This document shows, piece after piece, positions 41,501-54,690 of a stretch of DNA of 64,000 nt; position 1 is the stretch's first letter, and the number at the start of each line of letters is the position of its first letter. Under the pieces are notes generated by a model. It was not told the origin of the DNA, did no database searches, and was given only the letters and a program-made list of their open reading frames with translations. The position numbers were made by a program, and so were the translations under genes. This DNA is from Diphasiastrum complanatum. Its lineage: Eukaryota > Streptophyta > Lycopodiopsida > Lycopodiales > Lycopodiaceae. The stretch covers positions 12,101,704-12,165,703 of the forward strand of contig CM055114.1 in assembly GCA_029204225.1 (NCBI GenBank). The letters are read 5' to 3'.

Positions 41501-44500
41501 GCAACAGAAATACTGAAGCAGATACAAATGAAATGATTAGCCAATGTTATATCTACAAAAACAATTTGCTTCAGTATCTGATTGAAGTGACTAGCAGATA
41601 TTGGGGATTAACTATCTGAAATCAAGCAATAGAATTGCTCTTTTGAAATCCTTTCACATGATACCCATTTTGGCAGGTTTGAAAAAAAAAAAAAAATTTG
41701 CGTTCCGGGAAACCCTAATGGGAAATCCCGGATCACGATCTGGAACGCGTTCCGGATCGCGTTCCGGATCGCGGCCTGCATCTTTGCTTCATATATTGTT
41801 GTCAATATCTCCAAATCCCTAAAATACATGTAAACAATGATTTGGTAGAGTACACCAAAATTGCCAATTTTACAAGGAAATGAGCATCATTCTAGATTTG
41901 ACATACAAATGACATAAACATTGAAAATTAAAATCGAATTTCACCATCTGGTTCAGAAGTTATAAAAGGCAAGCATTTACAATTGTAACTTGTTGCACTA
42001 GTCTTGGGTAAACCTAGTTTGGCATTTAGTAATGTCATGTTAGTTAGATGTGGACGTGTTTATGAAAATGCTCATAGAAACTGTCGGTGTTAATTGGCAT
42101 GTCTAGATGCTGCTGGTAAAAATACCATTCTAAGCATTCTAGTCTGCCAGCCTCCACCAATCCAGTTGCAGCTTGTCCAAATCATTATTTCATGTCCAAA
42201 TCTACTAATATTAGCACATCTAATCAGATATTCCAGAATGTGGACTATTATTGTAAATTGACATAGTTTAAACACTAAATACCATAAGTAGAAAATGTGT
42301 TCATGAAGAAATGAGGTTCATCCTGATTCCTTATGAATACATTAATCACTTTGGAACTCACTGATAAAATCATATTAGTACCACAGAAGATCCATAAGAA
42401 CACTTGAAACAAATGGGAAAGCATATTACACGTAGATAGAAGCAATTTGTTCATAGCACATACTTTAAGCTTGGAGAACATTCGAACACCTTTCGCGACA
42501 TCAATGAATGCCAGCTTCTGTGGCGTTGTGACAATTACAGCTGCTGTAAGAGGTACGATCTGCAAAACAAAATCATGCAGAAGCAAATAAAACTTGTACC
42601 AATGTTTTATTTTTCATATTTCTGTTTGCTTCTTCAGAGCTCCCATCCAAGTTCTAGATTAAGGAATTCACCCACCATGGAAAAACAATGGCTTGTTTTC
42701 TGGAGGGAATTCAAGAAAGGAAAGAGTGTCTGCTTCTATTGAAGTTTGTTAGAATCACATACCTGGCATAACGTGAGCTGTATATCACCAGTGCCTGGAG
42801 GAAAATCTACCACCAGATAATCCAAGTCTCCCCTGTCAATTTGCAGACGTAGATGATCACTCAAGGCAAGACAAAATATGATCGTCAACCTCCAGAGCAA
42901 CTGCATCATGATACATAATCTTTAATGATCAACAAGTCACAAGCTGAACCATACTTGAGACGGCACCAGGAATATAGAAACAATATAGGCAGAATGTAAC
43001 ACTGAGCACCTAATTAGAATGAAGTGATAAACGAAAATCAAATTGAAACAAAAATATCAAGAAGGCTAAAATTTTATGTTAGAGCAACAAAGATTTCATT
43101 GATGAATATGAAATCAGTGGGAATTATAGTTACCAGGTTGGTGCTAATGAAGTACCACTAGAAAAAAAATAGTTATGGGCTGATAATTTGGATGTAACTT
43201 TTTAGAGAGAAATCTATATGCCTTCTTATTGAAAACATTTGAAAAAATCATGACCGCTACAATTTGGGAAATCAAAGAAGGTTGTTGTAGCAGATTGTCG
43301 GCATAAAAGTACCATGATATCAAAACAGGAATAAGATAGATACTAAAAAGAATCCTAGTCCAATCCAACAATCTCAGTTCCAAGCTCTATTTATATCTTA
43401 CATGCATCCTCCATAGAAGAAAATTTGAAGTTCTCTTACTTATAAGACCAAAAAAGCAGCTTGATAGCTTATCTTAGATATTGAATACTTTTAGAATTCT
43501 TGCCATTTTTGTAGCAAGTTGTAACAAGATGACTACTTCAGTGGAATTTCGTGATGGTTTTAAATTTGTTATACATTTTGAAAGAGTAGATGTTGGTCGC
43601 AAATATCAAGCCCAATGAAAAAAATGGTGAATTGTGTAACTGTCCATGAAGCCAAGTTAGAGAGGGTTAAGCTACTACAGTATGATGTTCAAAAGACACT
43701 CTAGAGTCTAATTTCATTCTCTAAGTTAGCCACAACTTGTAGCTTATATAATAAGCAGGAGCATATAAGCTCTTATGATGGTACTTTTCAGACGTTTCTT
43801 GCTACAATCAGGGAGAAAGCAGTAAATTTTAATATGCTTCAAGATCTTTTTATTCTATTTTTCCTAGTCAGTTTAGTACGTTTAACCATATGGAACATGA
43901 CTTTTTCAACTTCATGTTCATGGCAAGGTAATATTGTAGCCGAGTATCTCTAGTGGGTCATCTAGTAACTTTAGGTTGAAGGATTTTTCAGTTTAGGATA
44001 AGTTTAGGAGCATCCATCTTCAATCCCGTTTCACGCAAGACATAACTGGAAAAACACTGTGCAATAATAAAAAACAAGAAACAAGAGACCATCCTGACAG
44101 GCGATAAATTGGTCTGCACAAGTACCAATTTACAATGGCATGTTCTCATATACTAATGCCGTCAAGCAACCATTTAGGTGGTGAACTTCTTAAAAAAAAG
44201 CCCAGTTAGGAGAAGTTTTATTTTTCTAAAAAGCACCTCAAAACACAACTCTAAATAAAGGACAACTGGGACTGTCCATTCTACTTGGCACTCATGCTCT
44301 GCACATCAAAGAGGCTTTTGTCAATTAAGTCGGTTTTGATAATGTACATGCTGATACAGAGAAGAAGATTGAGATAATGGTAATCCACAGAGGTCAAAGG
44401 TTTTGAGTCCACACCGATCATCATCCTGCCCCCCCCTCCCCCTCTTCCCCCCCCAAAGCCGTGCACGCACACATACACACACACACAAAGGCATTCAACT

Positions 44501-47500
44501 GCAAAGAGGTTCAAGAATTAAGGAAAACAGGTGATAATCATTAGCACTAGCCCCAAGGAGCCAAAAGCCTTTACATGAACACAGGTCTATGTTCAAAAGC
44601 ACGAGCAAATAGCATCCAATGAAGTGAAGAGGAAGGGAAAGATGGTAACAACAAAGAGATTAAGTGAAAGGAACGAGGATAGGAAAATGAAGATCCCAAA
44701 AGTTGTACTATCACCAACCATTCAGTTGTGGTTAGAAGTTGATTGATAACTCCAGAAACCATTGGTCCACGCATAATTGCACTCCCTTGGTCAGCAAAGC
44801 CAAATGACACCAACTTTACACCAAGATATTCTGTTGGCAGGATGGATTTTGTTTCTGCCACCTGTGCATATAGCCCAGTATGAACATACTTAGCGCAGAT
44901 CACTTCATTGAAACAAGTTGATAATCTAGACTTCAGCAAAACCTTACCATTTGTAGCACCCGTTGTTCTGGATTAACCATTGTTGGCAAGCTTGGGCCAT
45001 AGATATCTGCATCAAATATTCCAACTTTTGCACCCATTCCAGCCAAGGAGTATGCCAAATTCACAGCGACTGTAGATTTCCCCACACCTCCCTGTAGAAA
45101 AATCACCCAAATGTGTAAGTAACACATTACCACCACAATCTTACAATTTGGTGAATGATTTCGTCCATTTAGAAGCAAAATGACATCAGACAAATGTTTC
45201 GATAATTTTTAACTCCACACCTTACAGCTTGATACAGCAATGATGTTGGACACTCTCTGTAGGCCTATTGGAACACCATCTGCAACGAGAGGTCTTGAAG
45301 GTTGTGCCGATACTGTTACATTGACTTTTGTCACCCATTTAATAGCAGCTACGTTTTCTTTTGCTTGCTGCTCAAACTGCCCATTCCTCCAAGTAGAAAT
45401 AATTGCTAAAAGTGAGTAAGTGCATCAGGATACCTACATGGTCTATCTTCTAACATTTTAGTCATAAATCTGGTGCCAAGCAATGGGAATGACGACTAGT
45501 ATAAAGAGCTATTATGTAAGAAAGTTAGATTTCATGCCACACAACATAAAGACAGCACTTATTTAGAGACCAGCCCTAAGTTAAATGTTAATGCTGAAAA
45601 TCTCAAGAGCCATGTCCCATCTTATAGCAGCACAAAGTAGAAATCACCATGAAACTCCTGGATAAAGCTATGCCCATTACGAAAACATAAGCTAATTTTG
45701 CAGATATCCACAAAAAATAATAGTTAAAATTTTTGGAATGTATCTTTGTTGCTTCTTTTTCAACTTGAGTATTTAGCAAAAATTAAAAAAAAAATTTAAT
45801 TAGCCAATCTTGAAGAGCAGTCACCAGTCAATTTGCCTAGTGTGAACAAAAATTTTAAGGTGGCAAAATTCATCTTAAAAAGAGTATACTATAAGGCTAC
45901 GGCAGATGCACCAAGCACAAGAAACACAAAGTTAATAAGCCTCTGAAAGTTGCACCAAGATTGAACTTATGAGAATGACAATAATGCTAGTTGAGATCAC
46001 AATTGCATTCATCCTGAGCAGCGACTTGTTTTATGTAAGGTCAAACTCACAAGTATTGCAAACAAAAGATACAATCTTTGCTTTGAGAACAAAATATGCT
46101 GCCTTGATTCTTGAATCTGATTAGAACTTGGTAACAGAAGCCAGAAAATCATTGGATTTAGCATCTAATATTTGAATCAGAGACTCTTCAGCATAACGTA
46201 TTGCACGTTTCTATCATTTCTCTTACATCCTTTGTGCCAGATCCATCTGCTATCAAATGGCAATTTGGTAAACCTACAACTGGGTTTTTCTGAATATTTT
46301 ATCTGCAAATAATTTAAAAAAAAACCTCAACCCTAGCCCCTTATTCTTTTGGTTTCATCCAGTGCTCAGCAATCTCAATTTTTTAGCTCGAATTTCAATA
46401 ACAAATAAGTTCATTTTCTCATTTAAGTATTCTCTTGAATACTTATTCATTTTTGCACCTCGATTGAAATATTGGAAAACATACTTTTTATCATAAAAAA
46501 ATTGAAACAGCCAAAACTTGCTCCCAAGGTGTCTGACATGTTGGAACTATGCCCATATGACCATAGATACCCGTTCCGTTTCGGAACGCGTATGGAACGG
46601 GCATTCCGAACGCGTTTCGTAATGGAACGTGGCCTTTTTTTCTCTGGAATGTACATGTACTTTTTCTTTTGCAATTTTTTTTTTAAATAGTGCTATATAT
46701 AAAAATCTTAATGGGCCAGTAGAAATCTAAGTTTAACCATAAAAAATTCAGATTCTCGATGAACTTATTAACTACAACTGTAATTCGCCATTAGTTTTTA
46801 AATCATTTATTTCAGCATCCTTCGAGTTCATCAACATGATTAATTTTGGCACTTTAGCAGCATCAGCAAATAATTTAGAGATTAACTCTTGCTGATCTTC
46901 AATAAACTAATAATCAGTTTACAAACACTATAATGGCTAGACATAAATGAAAGCCCAGAAACTGTAATAACAAACACTAGCATGATGAAAGTTCAGCGGC
47001 ACATAGGCAGGTCAAATGTAAAGCACTATGGCTCAATATGTCTGCTATCCATGAGCAATGTCAAACATTGTCGATCTACGTCTCCTATGGACTAGCATAT
47101 GCAAATGCCAACTGACCGGCCATCAGTAGTGCTGAGGAGATGAGCCCTAAGTCTGGTCAAAGTGCTAGAAAACTCTAGGCCGCAAAAATGACAACACCAA
47201 CGCCTAGCATCCAAGCTGCCATAACGGCTTGCCTTGGTGTCAAACCTAATCTACAAGCTTTACCAATGGAAGCCTAAATGTAGCATGAACATGCAATGAT
47301 CAGCTCCAAACACGAAACACTGACCTAACATGTTGCCCCTTAACCCTAAACATCCTATCCACATATGTAATTTTTTCGAAAAACTTGAAAAAGATAAAAA
47401 AAGCACCATACGGAAAAAAAACACCGAATGGATAGCTACGGAGATGGCTGAACTTATAATCTTACTCCGCACAATGCTCAAACACTAATGGCAAACACGT

Positions 47501-50500
47501 TTCACTCAAAAAGGATCACGGCAACAAAATCTGTGCACCCCTCCTCCTTCACCTTGGCGGCCGTCCACCAAACCAAATGAGGCGTGTTTGTGCTTTTATG
47601 CAAAAACAAGTTTTTTTCCTAATTCCGTACATACGGAACGGAAAGTTCCGAACTAGAAGGTTCGGAACAGGCATCTACGAATATGACTATGGTTTGGGGA
47701 GTGCTAGTAGAGCAAAGAAAGGATAGGACAAACATACAAGGAGTGGAGTTAGTGAACAAGATAGGACAAAGACCGTTAGAAGTTCATGGAGAAAGTGGAA
47801 AATGAGAATCGGGTAGAATAAACCATCTTTCAAGTAGATACATCACAAAGAAGCTTATGAACAAAAGAACTTGTTCATGCTTCATAATTGTGGGCATTGG
47901 TCCTCCAATGTGAATGGTTCTCTGTTGCCCAAATGGTTTGATGAGTGATAGTAGCCATTGTGCTTGTGTTTGGGTCTCCTCCAACTTCAACTTAAGGTCG
48001 TGTGTCCTCGATTGAGTAGAGTCAAGTAGATTGTGTGAATCTCATTTTGCATCTTGAGAATTGAAGCTTTGATGTTTCTTGAAGTCAGTAATGCATGAGT
48101 GAATGAGAAAGAGGGTATGAGAGATCAATAGAGCGCATTTCTAACAAGCGACTTTGGATCTTGGTTTCTGCTCTAGGGGAGTGGATCAAGAACAAATTGC
48201 TTAAGTGGTCAGCATCTAGAAGCTGAAGTCGCAGTGGGAGCGTTGCCAAGAAAGTTGGTATGAGAATTTGTAGTTGGTGGCTGCAAAAGGCAATGATAGT
48301 TGAAGATCGTAAAGAACAAGCAACAGTTTGTGCCAGCAGTAGGAGCTATATTTTTGAACAAAAAGGGAGGTGATGAGGTTTGGACCCTCATCAGGAGCTC
48401 TGGTAGCTTATGAAGTGGCTACATTGATAGCAAGGAGAAGAGTTGAAAGTTCGAGAGTTCTCTGCAGGCTCAAATTTGAATGTTAAATTGAGGTTTTCAG
48501 CAGCAAGAAGCATTGTAGTGGTGGTTGCAGTCAGCCTTGCTTCAGTGAGAGGCTGGTTCTTGGATTATATGATATAAGTGGAAATGATCCAGCAGCCGAC
48601 CAGTTTGTCTAAGCCTGCTCTCTTCAGATGTATCGCATGCTTTTCAAGCACTTATTGAGAGCTTGGTTGTGGCCAGTTTGAAATACATCTACTATGAGTT
48701 TGAACAAGTTTGGAGCAGAATGACAGGTGCATAAGAAGGCCTGGGACATGGCCTAAAAAGGAAGCCAATCTCAATTGTTCAGCAAAATGATGTCATAATT
48801 TTCTTATCTGGCCTACACAAGCAATGGTGTTTACATTGGTTCTACAATGTACTGTATTTCTTTCTGAGACATTTGTGATTGTGCCACTTTTTTGCTGATA
48901 CTTTTGTCAAAGACGGCTTTTGGCCCATAGTTGCCAAGAATGTATGTGCACCTCTTGGGAAAGAGGGAACACAGGTCTCACCTTCCCCCCAACACAAAAA
49001 TGTGGGGAAATGTCTGGACCCCTGCAGGGAAATGCATACCCTCCTATTACCCCACATTCCAAGTTGTTCCCTATCCCACATTCCCCTTGCAGCCAAAGCG
49101 CATTATTCAAGCAGCTTGAGGTCCAAGCACATCTCCCCCCCTCCCCCCCCCCTCCCTTTCTAAACTCAATGTTTTCCCTCCTAACTCCAAAATGTTTTCC
49201 CTAACAGCCCAAATATTTTAAACTTCTATGTCTATTATCTATAATTGAGTGCTTGAACTTTGTCCTTAGAGATTACAAAATCAACCTTTAAAATTTAATG
49301 CAATGACACGTTGTTCCCCAGGGACGATCTGGGCTCAAACGTTCCCTCGTAGTTGGAAAACTCACCAATGCCGAGCAGTAACCTGGAGAAAGGGCTTTTC
49401 AACCACCTCTGGCTGGGTTACAATGACTTCAACAATGTTGGTTGCTTCAAGTAGTGTTCATTCTATTTTGCTGCCAATCCAGAGGTTTATTATGATGTTT
49501 TATTTTTAGTTTGATATTGTTGCTTAGAAGCTTCAAGCTGTGTTGTAATCAATCAGAGATTAGGAGCTTCACATTTCCATGGTATTCAACTATTGTATAT
49601 TAGAGGATGTCACTGAGTCGATAGGGTATATTTTGATGCCTATTGTATAAAGTTGTGCGATACATTTGTCTTAGAAAGCATTTATAGCCCTTTTCTGTTT
49701 TGAAGGATGTTGTCCCCAAGTCATTTGTCATATCCTGCTTTTTCTATAGCTTACTCTCTAAATGCAGTGACTTTCTCACTTTGCTAGTAATCAAGAACTT
49801 GTTTGAAACATCAATCCGCCTGTTCTCCTTGCATAATAATTTCCTGCTTCATGAACACAGTCAAGTTGTCTACTTCAATCGGATGTTTTGGAGATCATAA
49901 AAAATGTGGCAGCATTGACCATATGCTTTGTGGTGATCCCAAAGGTCACTTTTTTACTCTCTGAATTAAGTCGATCATGAGGGTAAGATCAAAATCGGAA
50001 GAGTGTAACTTTTAAGAATTCAAACAGAGGCTGCATTGACTTTCCACTAGTGACATCGCAAAATGTCATGATGCACACAAGGTAGAAAAGCATAGGCTGA
50101 GCATAAACTGAAGAATAGTGGTGTTGCTGATCCTAGAGTTACACTGTCTGGACTTACCGCACAAAAGCAAATCTGCACAGATAACCTGGATATATATTTG
50201 CCAAAAGCACTTTCTATTTTACTTTAACATCTCAAATAAATAATTCGAGGAACCACAGATTTATAAATATGACGTTTAAAAGCACGTAGCAAGCAGAAGA
50301 GTGGTAATGACCATATCCTTCACTGGACAAGCAGGCGTCGTCAGCTCCAAGCGGAATGAAACCTGCACCATGGCAGTGTTTATGACGAGCTAATCAGTAA
50401 AAAACTGAATCTTGGCTGCATAACTTCTTCTAATGCTTCTAAAATTGACACAAGCAACAAAAGCGGTAGGCAGCACCTGACCAGTTGACAGATCAGTTTC

Positions 50501-52709
50501 CAGATCCTTAATAAAGCCACAAGACACAATATCAGTTCCAAAGTCTGGATCAATAATCGTAGACAGTGCCGTCAAGACATCCCTTACTGCATCCTCCTCT
50601 GTAATCAAGTCAAATGATATTGCAAAAGAGTAAATGAAATCAAAAGTCCACTTTATGAACACTTGTCTGACTGACAAAGTCCAGTCTATAAGTGTGAGTA
50701 AGTAAGCACATATGCACAAGCACACACCATGGACAAACTTTCAATTCACACAAAATGCACATAATTGAATGTTAATAACATTTGAACATACCAAAAAAGA
50801 CCATTTTGAGAGTGCAAGATGAGAAATGTTCTTAAAATGACAGGAGGAAAAAAATCACTTAACCTGAATGGTGAGATCCTTTGTGGTAGCTTGAAAGATA
50901 TTCAAAAAGACCAAGGGAGTCAATCTTCAAGCAAAGTTCTTATCGTTAAGGCATAGGTTATCTTTGATTCAAGGGGAGTCAAAGGTCTTTGATTCAAAGG
51001 AAGTCAAGGTATCCGGTGACATGTTGCAGTCATGGTGGTCACACATATACACTAAGGGACATGAAGACAAAACAAGACATGGGGAAGTCATATGAAGCAA
51101 GTTCATATGAAGAGGATCGACATACAAAGGAATTCCAAATTGACATACAAGGAAGTTCTACATCAAGTAATGAAGACATTGAAATCGGAGTTGATCGTGA
51201 ATTCTACATCATAATTGAGGATCTTCATTGAATGGGCATCATGGAGGATACACATGCATACTTGTACTATTTATAGTTCTAGTTATTAACAATGTCAACA
51301 TTAAGGGAGAATGTTAGAGTTAATGCTTACATTAATTCTAGGGGCCTTTACCTATATTTAGTAAAAGTCAAGATGGAATTTAGTTAGTCAAGTTCGAGAT
51401 TCTAGTGCTTGATTTGGAGCACAAGTTTTGCTATAGATAGGTGTTTGGTGCTTTTACCATATATAGAGACATTAATTAGGCAATTGCTTTTAGATTGCTT
51501 TTGCTTTTGCTTTTGGCATAGACCAAAGTCTATAAGTATGTAATGCACCCTAGCTCATTTGCAATGGGACGTAGTTGGAGTTTCTCATCACTTGTGTTCT
51601 TCCTCATGTGTTTGGCTATTGTTTTGGTTGCACTCCAATCTCCAAGAGCCATCAAACTCTTATGGCTGGTGTGTAGAATGATCCACCCAACCGTAGGTGC
51701 CCTCCTCTTGAGTCTATCTTATTACTATTTTGGGCCAGGGACACATGGCTGCCATGCAAGGGTGATCAGTCCCCATGGTACTGTAATCAGTGCGTGGCTT
51801 CGAGGCACCACCCCCAAGCCCCGTCATGGACCTGTGACACTACGGTCACCCCAGCTAACTGTCGACTAGCTGCTCGTCCTACAAAGGCATCTCCACTGCT
51901 GACAACTAGGGTCCATACGGTCATAACTCCGCCTACTAACACCCTGTCAGGCGGTCACACCGGGTCACTGCCAGTGACACACCAAACCCAACGGGTCCCC
52001 TGGTGTCCATCCCAGGTTACTGGCCCTCGGCCCCTAGTAACTGGTTGTGCCGGGAATACGCTAGAGCCCAACTGGCGTCTAACAGTTTCATCACGATAGG
52101 AATCTTGTCTTGGGTAACTTGTATGATCAAGTCAGTTTTCTAACAGATCAGTCGAATACTCGAGATACACAGCCTGATATTACAGTTTTCTTCTTCATAA
52201 GGAGAGTCTGGACGGACTCAAAGCACAACAAGTACAAAGAACGACTAGTTGTGAGAGGATTTGACCAATAGGAAGGTATTGATTTTGAGGAATCCTTTGC
52301 ACCCATAGCTAAGATGGTGACTATACATTCTCTTATTGCTATTTCTACTTTTCATGGTTGGAAGATCTAGCAAATGGACGTTAAATATGCTGTTCTTAAT
52401 GGAGTGTTGGATGATGAGGTGTACTTAGTACAACTTCAAGGATTTGTTGAGCCAGAGAGAGAAAATCTTGTTTGCAATCTCAACAAAGCTATTTATGGAT
52501 TGAATCAAGCACCACGGCCCACGGGTGTGGTACTTTGCATTGATGAATACTTCAAGCAAAGAGGAACGGTAAAGCGTAATTTTGATCCTAATCTTTACAT
52601 TTTGCAGCAAGATTCAGATATAGTATTCCACTCTTTATTATGTACATTGTACTCTTACTGTTACCAGCTATAACTAGCTATAGGCTAGACTTCTAGTCAA
52701 CTCCTAGTC

Positions 52710-52757
<48 letters not shown>

Positions 52758-54615
52758 CTGCCCAAGAAGCTCTCCCCTCCCCCCCCTTTGTGCCCTACCG
52801 CCACGCTGGCAGCAACTCTGCCTGTTGTGTCTCGTTGCCACCTCCTCTGCCCATTGCTGCTTTGCATTCCAATCCTACTGCTAATGGCCTCCTTCATATT
52901 CCCATATCATCCACTTTTTGCTTTTCTTCCATTCAAGAATCATCCTCATCTATACCTATCCCTTACTCTCCCCTCTAAATCCATAGAATTGTTCTCCTCT
53001 TGGCAGGAAGATAAGTTCAAAGCCGATTTCCAGACTATGAAACTAGAAATTTCATAGCTGAAAGAAATGGTGTCAACTCTGATCAAGGAAAAAAGCGGGA
53101 TGCGGTCAAAGATTGTACATCTAGAATAAGCGATTGAAAACAAGTAGGTTGCAGCTTCTGGATCTACTACCATGATGATGAAAGAACTGGAACAAAAGAT
53201 CGAGAAACAGAAGGAAAAGGCCCTCTCCTGGGCATTTATCCTCGGTCATTTCAGCCACCATTCAGGAATCCAGGTGGAGGAAAGGCATAAGGCCTTCCAG
53301 GAAGCCCTAGAGTCAAGCAAACGAGCTATATATCGGGATGGATGAGTGCGCTTTTTTCATAGCACTCCTGACGGTTCCCAAAGATAGGGATTTGAGGTCC
53401 CCAGGTCCGGGAGTATCCAGGGGCCCCATCTACACCATCTCCAGATTGGAGTATGGAACTGTGATGGTATACACTCATCTTCCCCTACTGGCGATTTAAT
53501 GGACTTTATCACTGGCCGAGATTTATTGCTTTTTATGGAGACTCATGAGAATCCGGAGTGAGGACTTCCAGGATACAGATGGGATTCTGTGTACCGACCT
53601 GAGACTAGATCAGCTAGTGGTCGTGGATCCGGAGGTGTTGCATGCTTATACAGAGAGTCTCTTTACTCGAGCATCGAGTTCATCCAGCATGACGGGCATG
53701 CACGCTACATTTGGATTCGTATTGCGGGCCAGGATATTGGTCTGGACAAGTATCTCTTTGTCACGGCATGTTACTTCCCTCCAGAGTCTTCATCTTTTAC
53801 TGAGGGCATTGGCTCACCCTACCATGATCTTTCATTGAATATTATCAGATTCGTAAAGCGGGGGCATATTTCCTCACTGGGGATTTTAATGCCAGGATAT
53901 CCTCACGACAGTCAAAGTTTTATGACACCACCGACCAACTCCGTGTTCGTGCCCTTGATAGTGATGAGATGTGAATTACCAGGGTTTTCGAGGACAGTTT
54001 GGGACCTATTACCCCATATGGTGAGTATTTATTACGGTTTGGAGAGGCCCATGAGTTAGACCATGGGATCACCATCCTCCATACCTCTCATCTCTAATTT
54101 TCATATCTCCCCCACCACCTTTTCCGATCGTTCTTTCCTCTCTTTCGCCATTGGTCACCTCCTACCCTCCCAGTCACCTTCACAACCCACGCTTACCTGT
54201 GCACCCAAATATACATTTAGCCCTCTATACTCTACACCCCCCGTGGTATGATGTCGGATGTCGTTCTCTTCATCTTGTCACCCATGCACGTGCTCATGCT
54301 CCTCGCCGAGGAGACACTTCTCACATTCCTAGACGACGTCAGCGGCTACCAGAGCTCCCCCATGATGCAACTCGCATCACATCTTTTTATAGCATAAACA
54401 TCAACAAGACATGGTGATAGTGTTATCCTTCATTCTAGAAATCCAGTTGCATCTATGCTCCTACATATCTTACCGCATTTATTTCAATTCATAGTAGATG
54501 TTTCTTTCTTACTGTTTCGGAGACATTTCATACGCTCCCACATTTACCACACACTTGAAATGTATTTTTACTAGTCTTATATGCCTTTTGGCATGGAAAA
54601 GACATTAATAAAGCT

Positions 54616-54690
<75 letters not shown>

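Noticed and set aside
43500-44040. Possible copia gag on the plus strand in intron 6
   Set aside because: Similarity by eye is too weak and the frames too broken to call.
48842-49204. Cluster of overlapping ORFs on both strands
   Set aside because: They overlap in several frames with no domain and include a C-rich low-complexity run in HCF101 intron 3. No coding support.
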